Below, in pieces: positions 37,563 to 46,308 of a stretch of DNA of 64,000 bases (positions within the stretch are counted from its first letter, which is position 1; every line of letters starts with the position of its first letter). The stretch is from assembly GCF_021026315.1 (NCBI RefSeq), contig NZ_JAJNCX010000001.1:558001-622000 (forward strand), written 5' to 3'. A program made the translations under genes and the position numbers. This stretch comes from Rhizobium sp. C4 (lineage in GTDB: Bacteria > Pseudomonadota > Alphaproteobacteria > Rhizobiales > Rhizobiaceae). Under the pieces are notes generated by a model that saw only the letters and a list, made by a program, of their open reading frames with translations, did no database searches and was not told the DNA's origin.

Positions 37563-39707
37563 TCAGTGCTTCTTGCGAAGCTCGCGATTGGCCTTTTCGG
37601 CATCCTCATCCGATTGCGAGATCTTGCCCGGGACGCCGAAGACCTGGCCGGGTGCAATCCGGTTCGGATTGTTGATCAGATCCTGGTTGGCGAGATAGAT
37701 CGTGGTGTAGCGCACGCCACGGCCATAGACACGGCGGGAGATCTGCCACAGCGTGTCGCCCTTGCGGATGATGACGCTGTCCTTGCTCTCCTTCAGCGGG
37801 GCCTGCTCGATCGACTTCGGCTGATCGGCGGCCGGTGCGGCTGTCGCCGGCGCGTTGGCGGCCTGTTGCGTCGTCGTGGCTGACGCCGCAGCGGAGCTCG
37901 TTTCGGCAGCAGCCGGGGCAGCAGGCGCTGCAGGCTTGGCAACATCCGGCATCGCCTCGCGTGCGGCGGCTTCGATCGAGGCGATGGCCGCACCGACGCC
38001 CTTCGGATCGTCGCCTGCTGCCTGCAGGAGCTTCAGCGCATCGGCGGCCGACTTGCCGACCTTGGCGGCGAGTGCTGCGACATCGGGGCCGGCTTCGGCA
38101 GCGGGCTTGAAATCGGCCAGCGCCTTGAGGGCAAACTGCGTTGCCGAGCGCGCTGCGGCCAGCTGGTCCTTTGCCGGCGTCTTCCCGTCGGCAAACAGGC
38201 CCTTGAGCAGGACAAGCGCCTTGGCGGCCTCTTCGCGCAGCTGCTCAAGCTGGCCCATGGCGGGCTGCGAGGCGGCACTTGCGCCATTGTTGCCAGCAGG
38301 CTTGGCCGTATCGGCCACGACCGAGACCTGATCTCCGGCCGGGCGATTGAACGGAACCGAGGCGCGAACGACGACCTTCGACCCGGACTGATCCATTAGG
38401 TCGGCCCGGATGATGTGATTGCCGGTGGAAAGCGGCATGGTGTTTTCAGCTTCGAAATGGCCGCTGTCGGCGGACTTCGTCGTTTCGATCAGCTTGTCGT
38501 CGGCAAAGACCTGAACGGTCGCCTGCGGACGCGTGCTGCCGGCCACGAAGATCTTGTCGCCCTCGATCTCCACCGCATCGATGCGGATGGCGGCGGCTTC
38601 GGCGGGCTTCTGCATGGCATCGGCTGAGGCCGTCTGAGCCTGCTGGGCCGCCGGGACCGCCGGCGCGCTGCTCGCCAGCGTCTTCGAAGCGTCAGGCAGC
38701 GGCGGCAGGGTCGTTGCCGAAGCACCTGCGGCGGCAGGCTGGGCGTCCGTCGCCTGCGCGACCTTGTTGTCCGCATCGGGCTTGGTCAGAATTCGGCTTG
38801 CCTCGCCGGGCTTGGTGACCATGGCGAGCAGCTTGCCGTCCTTGCCATTCGGAACCGAAACGGTGGCGACTTCGGCCGATGCCGACGTCTTGCCATCCGC
38901 GCCGGTCGCTCTGAGCACCAGCGAGTGGTCGCCCGGCTCCAGCGGCTTGTCGAGGGCAATGGCGAAATCGCCGCTCGGGCCGGCGACGGCCGAGCCGATG
39001 ACCTTGTCGCCATCGAGAACCTCGACCTTGGCCTTCGGCGACGCGCCGCCGGCAATCACGGTGGAACCGTCCTTTTCGACGCGCAGCACGTCGAAATTCG
39101 GAAGGGTCGCTTCAATCGCGTCGGGGGCTGCCGGCTTGCTGGGTGCCGTGGCGGCAGGCGTTGTCCCATTTCGCGCGGTCTTGTCGCTGAAGAGAGCGGC
39201 AATCTGAGCGGCGGCGTCTGCGGCCTTGCCGGCATCCTCGGGCATCGACTTCAGTGCCGAAAGCGCCTTGGTGGCGCTGGCCGAAAGGCCGGTCACCAGA
39301 CCGCCAACGGTCGCATCAGCGCCTTCCGGGGCCTTGAAGTCGGCAATGGCCTTGAGGGCAGCCTGAAGCTTCGTCTTGGCATCGGCCAGTTCGGCATCCG
39401 TCGGCACCTTGCCATTGGCATAGAGCGCGCGCAGGCTCTCGGAGGCGGCACTCGCATCGGCCTTCAGCCGGTTCATCTTCTGCAGGAGTTCGGCACCGGA
39501 GGCAGCGCCCGTTGCCTTGCTCGCCGTGTCGACGGGGCTGCCTGCAGGCGTGTTCGCGGCTGGCTGGGTGGTTTCAGGCACCGTCTTTGCCGCATCGCCG
39601 GCGACATCCTTTCCGCCATTGATTTGCGGCAGGACGAAAAAGATCATGACGGCCGATGCAATCACAAGCACCAGGATCGCGAGCCAGACGGCGCGATTGT
39701 TCTGCAT
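37563..39707 (-). CDS. Membrane-anchored LysM protein with duplicated helical and Ig-like modules
   Basis: A 714-residue envelope protein. A single N-terminal membrane segment (WLAILVLVIASAVMIFFVL) anchors it with the rest outside. A helical module lies at ~72-174, two Ig-like domains at ~201-286 and ~374-454, and a second helical module at ~485-586. Ala/Pro linkers and a C-terminal LysM domain at ~644-694 (DSVIIRKGDTLWQISRRVYG) follow. The two helical modules are paralogous: both share G-K-x-P ... Q-x-ALKA-x-ADFK. LysM binds peptidoglycan. The ATG has GGAG 6 bases upstream; the frame extends four codons further to a TTG. Similar proteins are common in Rhizobiales, with no defined function. 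Confidence 0.85.
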   Translation of the reverse strand: MQNNRAVWLAILVLVIASAVMIFFVLPQINGGKDVAGDAAKTVPETTQPAANTPAGSPVDTASKATGAASGAELLQKMNRLKADASAASESLRALYANGKVPTDAELADAKTKLQAALKAIADFKAPEGADATVGGLVTGLSASATKALSALKSMPEDAGKAADAAAQIAALFSDKTARNGTTPAATAPSKPAAPDAIEATLPNFDVLRVEKDGSTVIAGGASPKAKVEVLDGDKVIGSAVAGPSGDFAIALDKPLEPGDHSLVLRATGADGKTSASAEVATVSVPNGKDGKLLAMVTKPGEASRILTKPDADNKVAQATDAQPAAAGASATTLPPLPDASKTLASSAPAVPAAQQAQTASADAMQKPAEAAAIRIDAVEIEGDKIFVAGSTRPQATVQVFADDKLIETTKSADSGHFEAENTMPLSTGNHIIRADLMDQSGSKVVVRASVPFNRPAGDQVSVVADTAKPAGNNGASAASQPAMGQLEQLREEAAKALVLLKGLFADGKTPAKDQLAAARSATQFALKALADFKPAAEAGPDVAALAAKVGKSAADALKLLQAAGDDPKGVGAAIASIEAAAREAMPDVAKPAAPAAPAAAETSSAAASATTTQQAANAPATAAPAADQPKSIEQAPLKESKDSVIIRKGDTLWQISRRVYGRGVRYTTIYLANQDLINNPNRIAPGQVFGVPGKISQSDEDAEKANRELRKKH

Positions 39708-39870
39708 TTCTGTCTCCAAACGAGCGCCTGCGCCGACGTTGCGGGCAGCATATCCCCATCGTTAAAGAGCTAAACTCTTCTCCATGGTTTCACAAGGTAT
39801 ATCAACGAAATCCGGTTAACGAGACGGCCGGTTCTTGACGGGCGGGACGGCGAAAGTCCATGCTCGCGGC

Positions 39871-40482
39871 ATGACAGAAAACAGATCCGAGATTCGAAAC
39901 ATCTGCGTCTATTGCGGCTCCCAGCCCGGACGCGATCCAGCCCACCTTGCTGCCGGCCGCGCACTTGGCAAATCGATTGCCGAACATGGCCTTCGCCTCG
40001 TCTATGGCGGCGGCATGCGCGGCATCATGGGGGCGGTTGCCTCCGGAACCATGTCGCATGGTGGAAAGGTGCTTGGAATTATTCCCGAATTCCTGATGGA
40101 CAAGGAAGCCTCCAAGCACGAACTGACCTCGCTGACCGAAGTCATCGTGACGTCGGACATGCACCAGCGCAAGCATCGCATGTTCGAGGAGGCGGATGCC
40201 TTCGTGACGCTGCCCGGCGGCATCGGCACGCTGGAAGAGATCGTCGAGATCATGACCTGGGCGCAGCTCGGCCGCCACCGCAAGCCGATGGTGTTTGCCA
40301 ATATCAACGGCTTCTGGGACCCGATGCTGAGCCTCATCAACCACATGCGTGGCCAGGGCTTCATCCACACCAGCCACCTCGTCCAGCCGCTGGTGATCGA
40401 CCGCGCCGAAGACATCGTGCCGGCGATCCTCGCCGCAGGGTCCGGCAACGGGGCGGATCAGGACATCATCGAGAAGCTGTGA
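39871..40482 (+). CDS. LOG family protein (TIGR00730; possible nucleoside-monophosphate phosphoribohydrolase)
   Basis: A 203-residue Rossmann-fold protein with the LOG motif PGGIGTLEEI and the upstream MHQRKHRMFEEADAFV. Members release cytokinin bases from their riboside monophosphates or act as AMP/pyrimidine nucleosidases. The start MTENRSEIRN is chosen over an upstream TTG at 39835. The last 17 bases overlap the 3' end of the convergent DeoR-type gene. Activity is likely, but the physiological nucleotide is not known. Confidence 0.88.
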   Translation: MTENRSEIRNICVYCGSQPGRDPAHLAAGRALGKSIAEHGLRLVYGGGMRGIMGAVASGTMSHGGKVLGIIPEFLMDKEASKHELTSLTEVIVTSDMHQRKHRMFEEADAFVTLPGGIGTLEEIVEIMTWAQLGRHRKPMVFANINGFWDPMLSLINHMRGQGFIHTSHLVQPLVIDRAEDIVPAILAAGSGNGADQDIIEKL

Positions 40483-41242
40483 GGGCTTCGGTCTTTCGCA
40501 CCAATACTCCGGCCTGTTCAAAAACAGCCGTTTCGCTTTCGGTGACGGCGGCGTCGAGAACGACGCCCGTCGCCTCCGCAAGCGGCATGATCGAAAACGG
40601 CGACTGCAGCCCGACCTTTTCGGCCGTGAGAAGCACCCAGACGTCGCGCGATTGCCGCGCGATCAGCCGCTTGATGGAGGCCTCTTCCGCGTCGCCCGTG
40701 GAGAAGCCGGCATCTGCGGTCGCCGCTGTCGCGCCCATGAAAAACAGGTCCGGCCGGATGGCGCCGATTGCCAGTGCGGCATCCGTGCCCACCGCAACCA
40801 TGGAATGGCGGTAAAGCCGGCCGCCAATCAGCGTTACCTCGACATTCTTCAGCCGCTCGAATTCGGCGGCGATGGTCGGACTATGCGTGATGGCCGTGAA
40901 GGCGATCGTCTCCGGCAGCGCCCGGATGAGTTCCGCATTGGTCGTCCCGCCATCGAAAAAGACGGTGCCGCCCGGTTCGATGAGGGTAGCGGCGGCCCGG
41001 CCAAGCGCGCGCTTCTCGCCATGGGCGAGCCCCGTTCTCGCCGCGAAATCCGGCAAGGGGCTGGAGAGCGGCAGCGCGCCGCCATGAACGCGCGCCAGCA
41101 GCCCTTCGGCTGCCATCTCCCGCAGGTCCTTGCGGATCGTGTCCTCCGAAAGCGCAAGCTGGCTCGCGAATGTCTTGGCGACAATGCGGCCTTCTCGACG
41201 CAACGTTTCAAGGATGAGGCCTTTTCTTTCCGTCGTCAGCAT
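40466..41242 (-). CDS. DeoR/GlpR-family transcriptional regulator
   Basis: A 258-residue repressor-type protein. The N-terminal helix-turn-helix spans TTERKGLILETLRREGRIVA and LSEDTIRKDLREMAAEGLL, followed by the family HGGA. The effector domain has FFDGGTTN and the lysine-containing DLFFMGATA region typical of sugar-phosphate-sensing members. It is transcribed divergently from the DUF4406-like gene, across a 108-bp AT-rich spacer with repeated boxes. It therefore probably controls that gene and itself. Confidence 0.9.
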   Translation of the reverse strand: MLTTERKGLILETLRREGRIVAKTFASQLALSEDTIRKDLREMAAEGLLARVHGGALPLSSPLPDFAARTGLAHGEKRALGRAAATLIEPGGTVFFDGGTTNAELIRALPETIAFTAITHSPTIAAEFERLKNVEVTLIGGRLYRHSMVAVGTDAALAIGAIRPDLFFMGATAATADAGFSTGDAEEASIKRLIARQSRDVWVLLTAEKVGLQSPFSIMPLAEATGVVLDAAVTESETAVFEQAGVLVRKTEALTASR

Positions 41243-41259
41243 GGGTCTTGACTCTTCAC

Positions 41260-41329
41260 GAATAATCACGATTTATCGTATTTAATCGCGTTTATGGAGA
41301 TATTCAATCCATATCGAGATTTATCGTGA
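41260..41329. promoter_or_regulatory. Candidate operator region of the DeoR-type regulator
   Basis: GATTTATCG occurs twice as a direct repeat (41270-41278 and 41318-41326). TCACGA before the first and TCGTGA in the second form an inverted pair about 55 bases apart. A further TTTAATCG lies between them. Spaced repeats in the divergent spacer are usual for DeoR-family operators. Confidence 0.5.
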
Positions 41330-41350
41330 CGAGTTCAAAAGGAGTGAGAC

Positions 41351-41710
41351 ATGCTGATTCTGATCGCCGGCCCCTACCGTTCCGGAACCGGGGACGACCC
41401 GCAGAAGATGGAAGACAATCTGCAGCGGCTGGAAGCACCGTCCCATGCCCTTTTCCGGGCGGGACACATTCCGATGATCGGCGAATGGGTTGCCCTGCCG
41501 GTCTGGCGCGCGGCGGGCGGCAAGACCGTCGGAGATGCGCTTTACGAGGAGATTTTCCACCCGACGGCACATCGCCTTCTGCAACTTTGCGACGGCGTGC
41601 TGCGGCTTCCCGGGGATTCCAAGGGTGCGGACAACGATGTGCGGATTGCGCGCGAGCGCGGCATTCCGGTCTGGTTCGCGCTGGAGGATGTCCCCGGCGT
41701 CACCGCATGA
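41351..41710 (+). CDS. DUF4406-like / nucleoside 2-deoxyribosyltransferase-like small protein
   Basis: A 119-residue soluble protein opening with MLILIAGPYRSGTGDD, the glycine-containing start seen in nucleoside deoxyribosyltransferase-like proteins and DUF4406. The C-terminal half has CDGVLRLPGDSKGADNDVRIA, the usual G-x-S-x-G-x-D/A element of that fold. AAGGAG precedes the ATG. It is divergent from a DeoR-family regulator, which suggests a role in nucleoside or sugar metabolism. No enzymatic activity has been fixed for these short proteins. Its 3' end overlaps the convergent transporter gene by 11 bases. Confidence 0.68.
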   Translation: MLILIAGPYRSGTGDDPQKMEDNLQRLEAPSHALFRAGHIPMIGEWVALPVWRAAGGKTVGDALYEEIFHPTAHRLLQLCDGVLRLPGDSKGADNDVRIARERGIPVWFALEDVPGVTA

Positions 41711-42593
41711 AGATCAGCGCGCTGCCTATGACCACCAGAAACGCTCCCATCCATGCGCCGGGCGCCGGCGCTTCCTTCGTCTTCCACCAGATCAGCGGAA
41801 GCTGCAGGGCGGGTGCGGTGGCGGCGAGCGTCGAGACGATGCCGACCTTGCCGCCGGCGAGCGCGTAGAGGATCAGCGTCATGCCGAGCATCATGCCGAT
41901 AAAGCCGACAAAGGCGGTGTAGGCGGCGATTTTCGGCGTCAGCGGGCCTTTCGGCACGACCATCTCCAGCGGCGCAAGGCGGAAGAGGTTGAAGGCGATG
42001 ATGGAGATGCCGACACGGTAGAAGGAGATGAGGAACGGGTCGATGCCCGTTTCCATAACGGGTCTGGCGAGGATCGAGCCCGTCGCCTGCCCCGCAGCGG
42101 CCAGCAGCCCGAGCGCGACGCCCTGCCAGAGCGGACCCTTGATGCTTTCCCATTGATGCAGCTGCGCGCGGCGCTTGCCGAAGACGATGGCCAGCAGCAC
42201 GCCGGCAAAGGCCACGCCTGCGCCTGTCAGCGCGAGCGGGGTCAGCGCTTCGCCGAGAAACAGCCAGCCGAGCAGGATGGAGAGCGGCGCGTGCATGGCA
42301 AAGAGGATGGAGGTGCGGCGCGGGCCCATGCGGGCAAGTGTCGCGAACAGCAGGACATCGCCGATGAAGATGCCGGCAAGGCCCGAGAGCAGGACCGGGG
42401 CGACCTGCCAGCCTTCCAGCCCGTGCCATTTGCCCGTGGCCGTCAGGTAGATGATCAGCATGCCGAGCACCGCGGTCATGCGGTAGCGCGAGAAGGTGTA
42501 GGCACCGAGATGGCTAACAGGCAAGGTGGCGAGGATGCCGGTCACGGCCCACATAAACGCGCCGGCAAGGGCGGCCACTTCATGGATAGGCAT
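41700..42593 (-). CDS. EamA/DMT-family transporter
   Basis: A 297-residue inner-membrane protein with ten predicted helices in two EamA repeats (EVAALAGAFMWAVTGILA; GIVSTLAATAPALQLPLIWW). It lies 4 bases after the rarD stop, so the two transporters are one transcription unit with coupled translation. The substrate is unknown; EamA proteins often export amino acids or other small metabolites. Confidence 0.85.
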   Translation of the reverse strand: MPIHEVAALAGAFMWAVTGILATLPVSHLGAYTFSRYRMTAVLGMLIIYLTATGKWHGLEGWQVAPVLLSGLAGIFIGDVLLFATLARMGPRRTSILFAMHAPLSILLGWLFLGEALTPLALTGAGVAFAGVLLAIVFGKRRAQLHQWESIKGPLWQGVALGLLAAAGQATGSILARPVMETGIDPFLISFYRVGISIIAFNLFRLAPLEMVVPKGPLTPKIAAYTAFVGFIGMMLGMTLILYALAGGKVGIVSTLAATAPALQLPLIWWKTKEAPAPGAWMGAFLVVIGSALIFMR

Positions 42594-42597
42594 CGGC

Positions 42598-43524
42598 TCA
42601 GGCCTGCGTTGCCGGCTTGCGCGCGATCAGCGCCCGGAGCATCGGCCAGGTGAAGACGAGGAGCGCTGCCCAGATGAAGGCAAAGGCGAAGAGCTTCGAG
42701 AGGCCGAAGGGCTCCTTGAAGACGAAGATGGCGATGATGAAGATCATCGTCGGGGCGATATATTGCATGATGCCGATCGTCGTCAGCCGCAGAAGCTTCG
42801 CGCCGTTGGCATAGAGGATCAGCGGCACGGCGGTGACGAGACCGCAGGCGAGCAGCCAGAGCACATCGGCATAACCGGTATCGCCGAAATGGCCCTGACC
42901 TTGGGTTTCGACATAGCCGATATAGGCGATCGCCGGAATGGACAGCAGCATGACTTCCAGAAGGAAGCCCTGGTTCGGGCCGACCGGCAGCGTCTTGCGG
43001 AAGAAGGCATAGAAGCCCCAGGAGACGGCAAGCCCCAGCGACACCCAGGGCAGACCGCCGGCCTCGACCGTCAGGATGGCCACCGCGCAGACGGCAAGGC
43101 CGATCGCCACCCATTGCGAAGGCGAGAGCTTTTCGCGCAGCAGGACCGCGCCGAGAAAAACCGAGAAGAGCGGGTTGATGTAATAGCCGAGCGCCGATTC
43201 CAGTGCCCTGCCCGCCGCGATCGACCAGACATAGATGCCCCAGTTGATCGTGATGATCGAGGCCGTGAGCGCCGCCATCATCAGCGTGCGCGGCGACTTC
43301 AGCGCCACCTTCAGATCCGCCGTGCGGCCCGTGGCAATCAGCACTGCACCGGCCACCGGGATCGACCAGATGATGCGGTGTGCAATGATCTCGGGCGCCG
43401 GAATATGCGAGATCGCCTTCATGAACAGCGGCAGGAAGCCCCAGAGAAAATAGGCCGCAAGGGCAAAGGCAAAGCCCTTGGGGCTGTCGCCGGACTGGAG
43501 ACCGGAGGCGGGGGTGGAAGACAT
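42598..43524 (-). CDS. rarD: RarD-type EamA transporter
   Basis: A 308-residue ten-helix DMT protein. The N-terminal FALAAYFLWGFLPLFMKAI and PAPEIIAHRIIWSIP are the RarD signature, and IMQYIAPTMIFIIAIFVF lies in the last repeat. RarD was named for chloramphenicol sensitivity in Pseudomonas; its physiological substrate is not established. It precedes a second EamA gene with a 4-base gap. Confidence 0.88.
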   Translation of the reverse strand: MSSTPASGLQSGDSPKGFAFALAAYFLWGFLPLFMKAISHIPAPEIIAHRIIWSIPVAGAVLIATGRTADLKVALKSPRTLMMAALTASIITINWGIYVWSIAAGRALESALGYYINPLFSVFLGAVLLREKLSPSQWVAIGLAVCAVAILTVEAGGLPWVSLGLAVSWGFYAFFRKTLPVGPNQGFLLEVMLLSIPAIAYIGYVETQGQGHFGDTGYADVLWLLACGLVTAVPLILYANGAKLLRLTTIGIMQYIAPTMIFIIAIFVFKEPFGLSKLFAFAFIWAALLVFTWPMLRALIARKPATQA

Positions 43525-43686
43525 GCGAAGCGCTCGAATTTAAGTGGGGGTTTACTTTTTCTAGGCGGATGGATCGCAATCGACCAATTCATTCTGGTGA
43601 AGTGTTATCCCGCCCTTTGGTGTCGTCGGGGTGGAAACCGGCGACATGCGGCCCCATATGCTGAGGACATATATCTGGAGGATGGC

Positions 43687-44922
43687 ATGAAGACGACGTT
43701 GACCGCCGCAGCGATGACCCTCACCATCCTTGCCGCCTCGGGAGCGCCCCTAGCGGCCCTTGCGCAGGTCAATGGCGCGACGGTGAAGGAAAGCGCCGAT
43801 CCGCCGTTCAAGCTCTCCAGGGTCACCCAGTTCGATTATCCGTGGAAGATCGCCTTCCTGCCCGACGGGCGCATGCTGGTGACGGAAAAGCCCGGCAGGC
43901 TCTGGATCGCCACACAGAAGGGCCAGAAGGCGGAAGTTCGCGGCGTGCCGAAGGTGGAATATGAGGGACAGGGCGGATTGCTCGGCGTCTATCTCTCGCC
44001 GACCTTCGAACAGGATCGCGGCGTTTACATCACCTATTCCGAGCCCGGCGACGGCGGCTCCAGCCTGGCACTGGCGCGCGCCACGTTGAGCGAAGACGAC
44101 ACTCCGGCGCTCAAGGACCTCAATGTCATCTGGCGCGACATGCCGAAGGGCCATGGCGGACAGTTCGGCGGCGCGGTCGCCTTTTCTCCGGACGGGAAAT
44201 ACCTGTTTCTGGCGGTGGGCGAACGCCAGCGCATGACGCCGGCGCAGGACATGGATCTGCCGCTTGGCAAGGTTCTGCGCCTGACGCTGGATGGCAAGGC
44301 AGCCCCCGGCAATCCGTTCGAGACGCGCGAAGGCGCGAAGAGCGTGCCGCTCATCGCCCCGCCGCGTGATACCGAAGCGGCGAAGAAGGCCCCCGTCGTC
44401 AGCCGCTACACATTCCCCGACAAGAACCCCTACCCCGCCGAAATCTGGACGCTTGGCCATCGCAACCCTTACGGCCTCGCCTTCTCGCCCGATGGCCGGC
44501 TCTGGGGTCTCGAACATGGCCCGCGCGGCGGCGACGAACTGAACCTCATCGAGCCGGGCAAAAACTACGGCTGGCCGCTCGTCTCCTATTCGACGAACTA
44601 CAACGGCGTTCAGATCCCCAGCCCCGACACACGCCCGGACCTCACAAAACCCGTCATCTACTGGACCCCCGTCATCGCCCCCAGCGACCTCGTCTTCTAT
44701 CGCGGCGACCTCTTCAAGAACTGGAAAGGCTCAGCGCTGGCCGGTGGGCTGGGCAGCATGACCCTCTCCCGCATCACCTTCGACGGCAACGGCGGCGCAA
44801 AGCCGGCGGAGCGCTGGGATGTGGGCTTCCGCGTCAGGGATGTGGAGGAAGGGCCGGACGGGGCGTTGTGGATGATTGCGGACGACGAGCCGGGCGGGCT
44901 TTATCGGGCGTTGCCGAAGTGA
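43687..44922 (+). CDS. PQQ-dependent sugar (aldose) dehydrogenase, secreted
   Basis: A 411-residue periplasmic beta-propeller of the soluble glucose dehydrogenase/YliI class. It has a signal peptide (MKTTLTAAAMTLTILAASGA) and the propeller motifs PWKIAFLPDGRMLVTEKPGR, GHRNPYGLAFSPDGRLW and EHGPRGGDELN, which hold the catalytic histidine and the PQQ/calcium site. GGAGG lies just before the ATG; the open frame upstream of it is antisense to rarD and not coding. No pqq biosynthesis gene is in the window. Oxidation of an aldose to its lactone is the expected reaction. Confidence 0.9.
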   Translation: MKTTLTAAAMTLTILAASGAPLAALAQVNGATVKESADPPFKLSRVTQFDYPWKIAFLPDGRMLVTEKPGRLWIATQKGQKAEVRGVPKVEYEGQGGLLGVYLSPTFEQDRGVYITYSEPGDGGSSLALARATLSEDDTPALKDLNVIWRDMPKGHGGQFGGAVAFSPDGKYLFLAVGERQRMTPAQDMDLPLGKVLRLTLDGKAAPGNPFETREGAKSVPLIAPPRDTEAAKKAPVVSRYTFPDKNPYPAEIWTLGHRNPYGLAFSPDGRLWGLEHGPRGGDELNLIEPGKNYGWPLVSYSTNYNGVQIPSPDTRPDLTKPVIYWTPVIAPSDLVFYRGDLFKNWKGSALAGGLGSMTLSRITFDGNGGAKPAERWDVGFRVRDVEEGPDGALWMIADDEPGGLYRALPK

Positions 44923-44931
44923 GGGAGAACT

Positions 44932-45588
44932 TCAAGCGACCTTGAGCGGTTGATTGGCTTGTTTCGCCAGCAGCAGGATGACCTCCACCAGCGCGTTTCT
45001 GTCGCCCGAAAGCGATGTGATTTCAATCGTGATGAGGGTCGCTTTCGCCCGAGGAATGATAATCCGGCGGAGGGCCTGTGGTCCCTTCAAAACGCCCTCG
45101 AAGCCGGGCCGCATGTAAAGCGCGACCGAAGTGCCCCCACGGTTTGCGTGGCTCACTCCCGCGCGCAAAACATCGCCCCATTCGATGATACCGTCGGAGA
45201 CCCGCAAATCGAGAATGCCCTGCCGGCTTATCGTGAGCACACTCGAAGGGTAATTCTTGGCGCAATGCATGTTCCACAACAAGGAATATGCAGACACGAC
45301 AATGCCGGAAAGGAGAAAGATAAATCCTAAGATCAGGAGCACGCCCCCGATAGGGCCTAGATTTTCCGATGTCAGGAGTGACGGCCAATTCGGTGCGCCC
45401 GAAACGATAATCAAAATCAACATGATATTGGCAGGTAATGCCATTATCCATCTCGCCTTTCCCGAACCGGACACACCGTAAACGGCCGGCAAGGTGACAG
45501 CAACGGGCGGGATATTTGTTGTCTTGGTCAGCGTGGGGCTGCCGGGAACCCAGATGGTCGATTGATCGTCCTTGATCGTCTCCAACAC
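44932..45588 (-). CDS. Unrecognised membrane protein with PH-like C-terminal region
   Basis: A 218-residue protein with two predicted membrane helices (~50-72 and ~80-107) and a soluble C-terminal half rich in short beta strands (VLTISRQGILDLRVSDGIIEW). The layout is like that of STM3941-type PH-domain proteins. No function is assigned. The coding DNA is poorer in GC (about 48 % over 45241-45420 by hand count) than its neighbours, which suggests acquisition. It is divergent from another unrecognised membrane protein. Confidence 0.6.
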   Translation of the reverse strand: MLETIKDDQSTIWVPGSPTLTKTTNIPPVAVTLPAVYGVSGSGKARWIMALPANIMLILIIVSGAPNWPSLLTSENLGPIGGVLLILGFIFLLSGIVVSAYSLLWNMHCAKNYPSSVLTISRQGILDLRVSDGIIEWGDVLRAGVSHANRGGTSVALYMRPGFEGVLKGPQALRRIIIPRAKATLITIEITSLSGDRNALVEVILLLAKQANQPLKVA

Positions 45589-45742
45589 CCGGTCCTCAAC
45601 AAGCCTGCTTCACGCTACAAACGCTACGCCACCTTGGTGAAGGCGCAAAATTAAATTCCCGTAATAGTAGAGAGAGGGGATGTATTGCGCCTGATCAAGC
45701 GCATACACTCGCGTTCACAATATCGCATCGGACGGATCCAGA

Positions 45743-46264
45743 ATGCATACAATACTCTATGCCAGCGAGCAGGCCAGCGAAACCTGTGTGAGCATCGCAT
45801 TCTCCCATTTCTGGATCGGCCCGCTGGTGGGACTCGCTCTGTTGCTTCTCGTGCTGCTCCGGGCCCCGAAAGGGACCAGCCCCTATATCCTCCTCTTTCC
45901 CTTGGCGGTAGGGCTGTTTGCGGGAACTACGGCGTCCCTCTCACGCACGACAACAACGGTCTATCTCGACGGTACAGAGATCGTTCACAATGCCTGCAGC
46001 GCGGGCAAGGCGGAACAGGAACGTGCGCCAATATCGGCCACGCGATCCACTTTCAAGCTCGTCGGAAAGAGCAAGGTTCCCGTTCTTGACATCTCTTGGC
46101 CGATGCAGCCGTTCCCACTCCAAATTCCTTTGGATTCCGGTCGCTATCTGGCGAGTGTACAATGGTTTGCGCCAGATCAGGTTGGGGAATATGTGAAGAG
46201 CCTGAAGGCGAAGGGCAGTAACCTGCCATGGGGTTTGAGCGATCCAATCACGCCGCGGCAATAG
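45743..46264 (+). CDS. Unrecognised small membrane protein
   Basis: A 173-residue protein with two hydrophobic segments (FWIGPLVGLALLLLVLLRAP and YILLFPLAVGLFAGTT) and a soluble C-terminal domain of ~105 residues. I recognise no family. The start is uncertain; no good ribosome binding site precedes the ATG. The region is poorer in GC than the flanking housekeeping genes. Its divergent partner is also unrecognised. It is an intact frame of plausible composition, but could be a lineage-specific gene of no known role. Confidence 0.5.
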   Translation: MHTILYASEQASETCVSIAFSHFWIGPLVGLALLLLVLLRAPKGTSPYILLFPLAVGLFAGTTASLSRTTTTVYLDGTEIVHNACSAGKAEQERAPISATRSTFKLVGKSKVPVLDISWPMQPFPLQIPLDSGRYLASVQWFAPDQVGEYVKSLKAKGSNLPWGLSDPITPRQ

Positions 46265-46308
46265 CCCGCATTCTGCCCATTGTGCGACCAAAGGCTCGCT
46301 GCACAGTC

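Noticed and set aside
42526-43686. In-frame extension that would make the sugar dehydrogenase 798 residues long
   Set aside because: It runs antisense to rarD. A signal peptide and GGAGG mark the true start at 43687.
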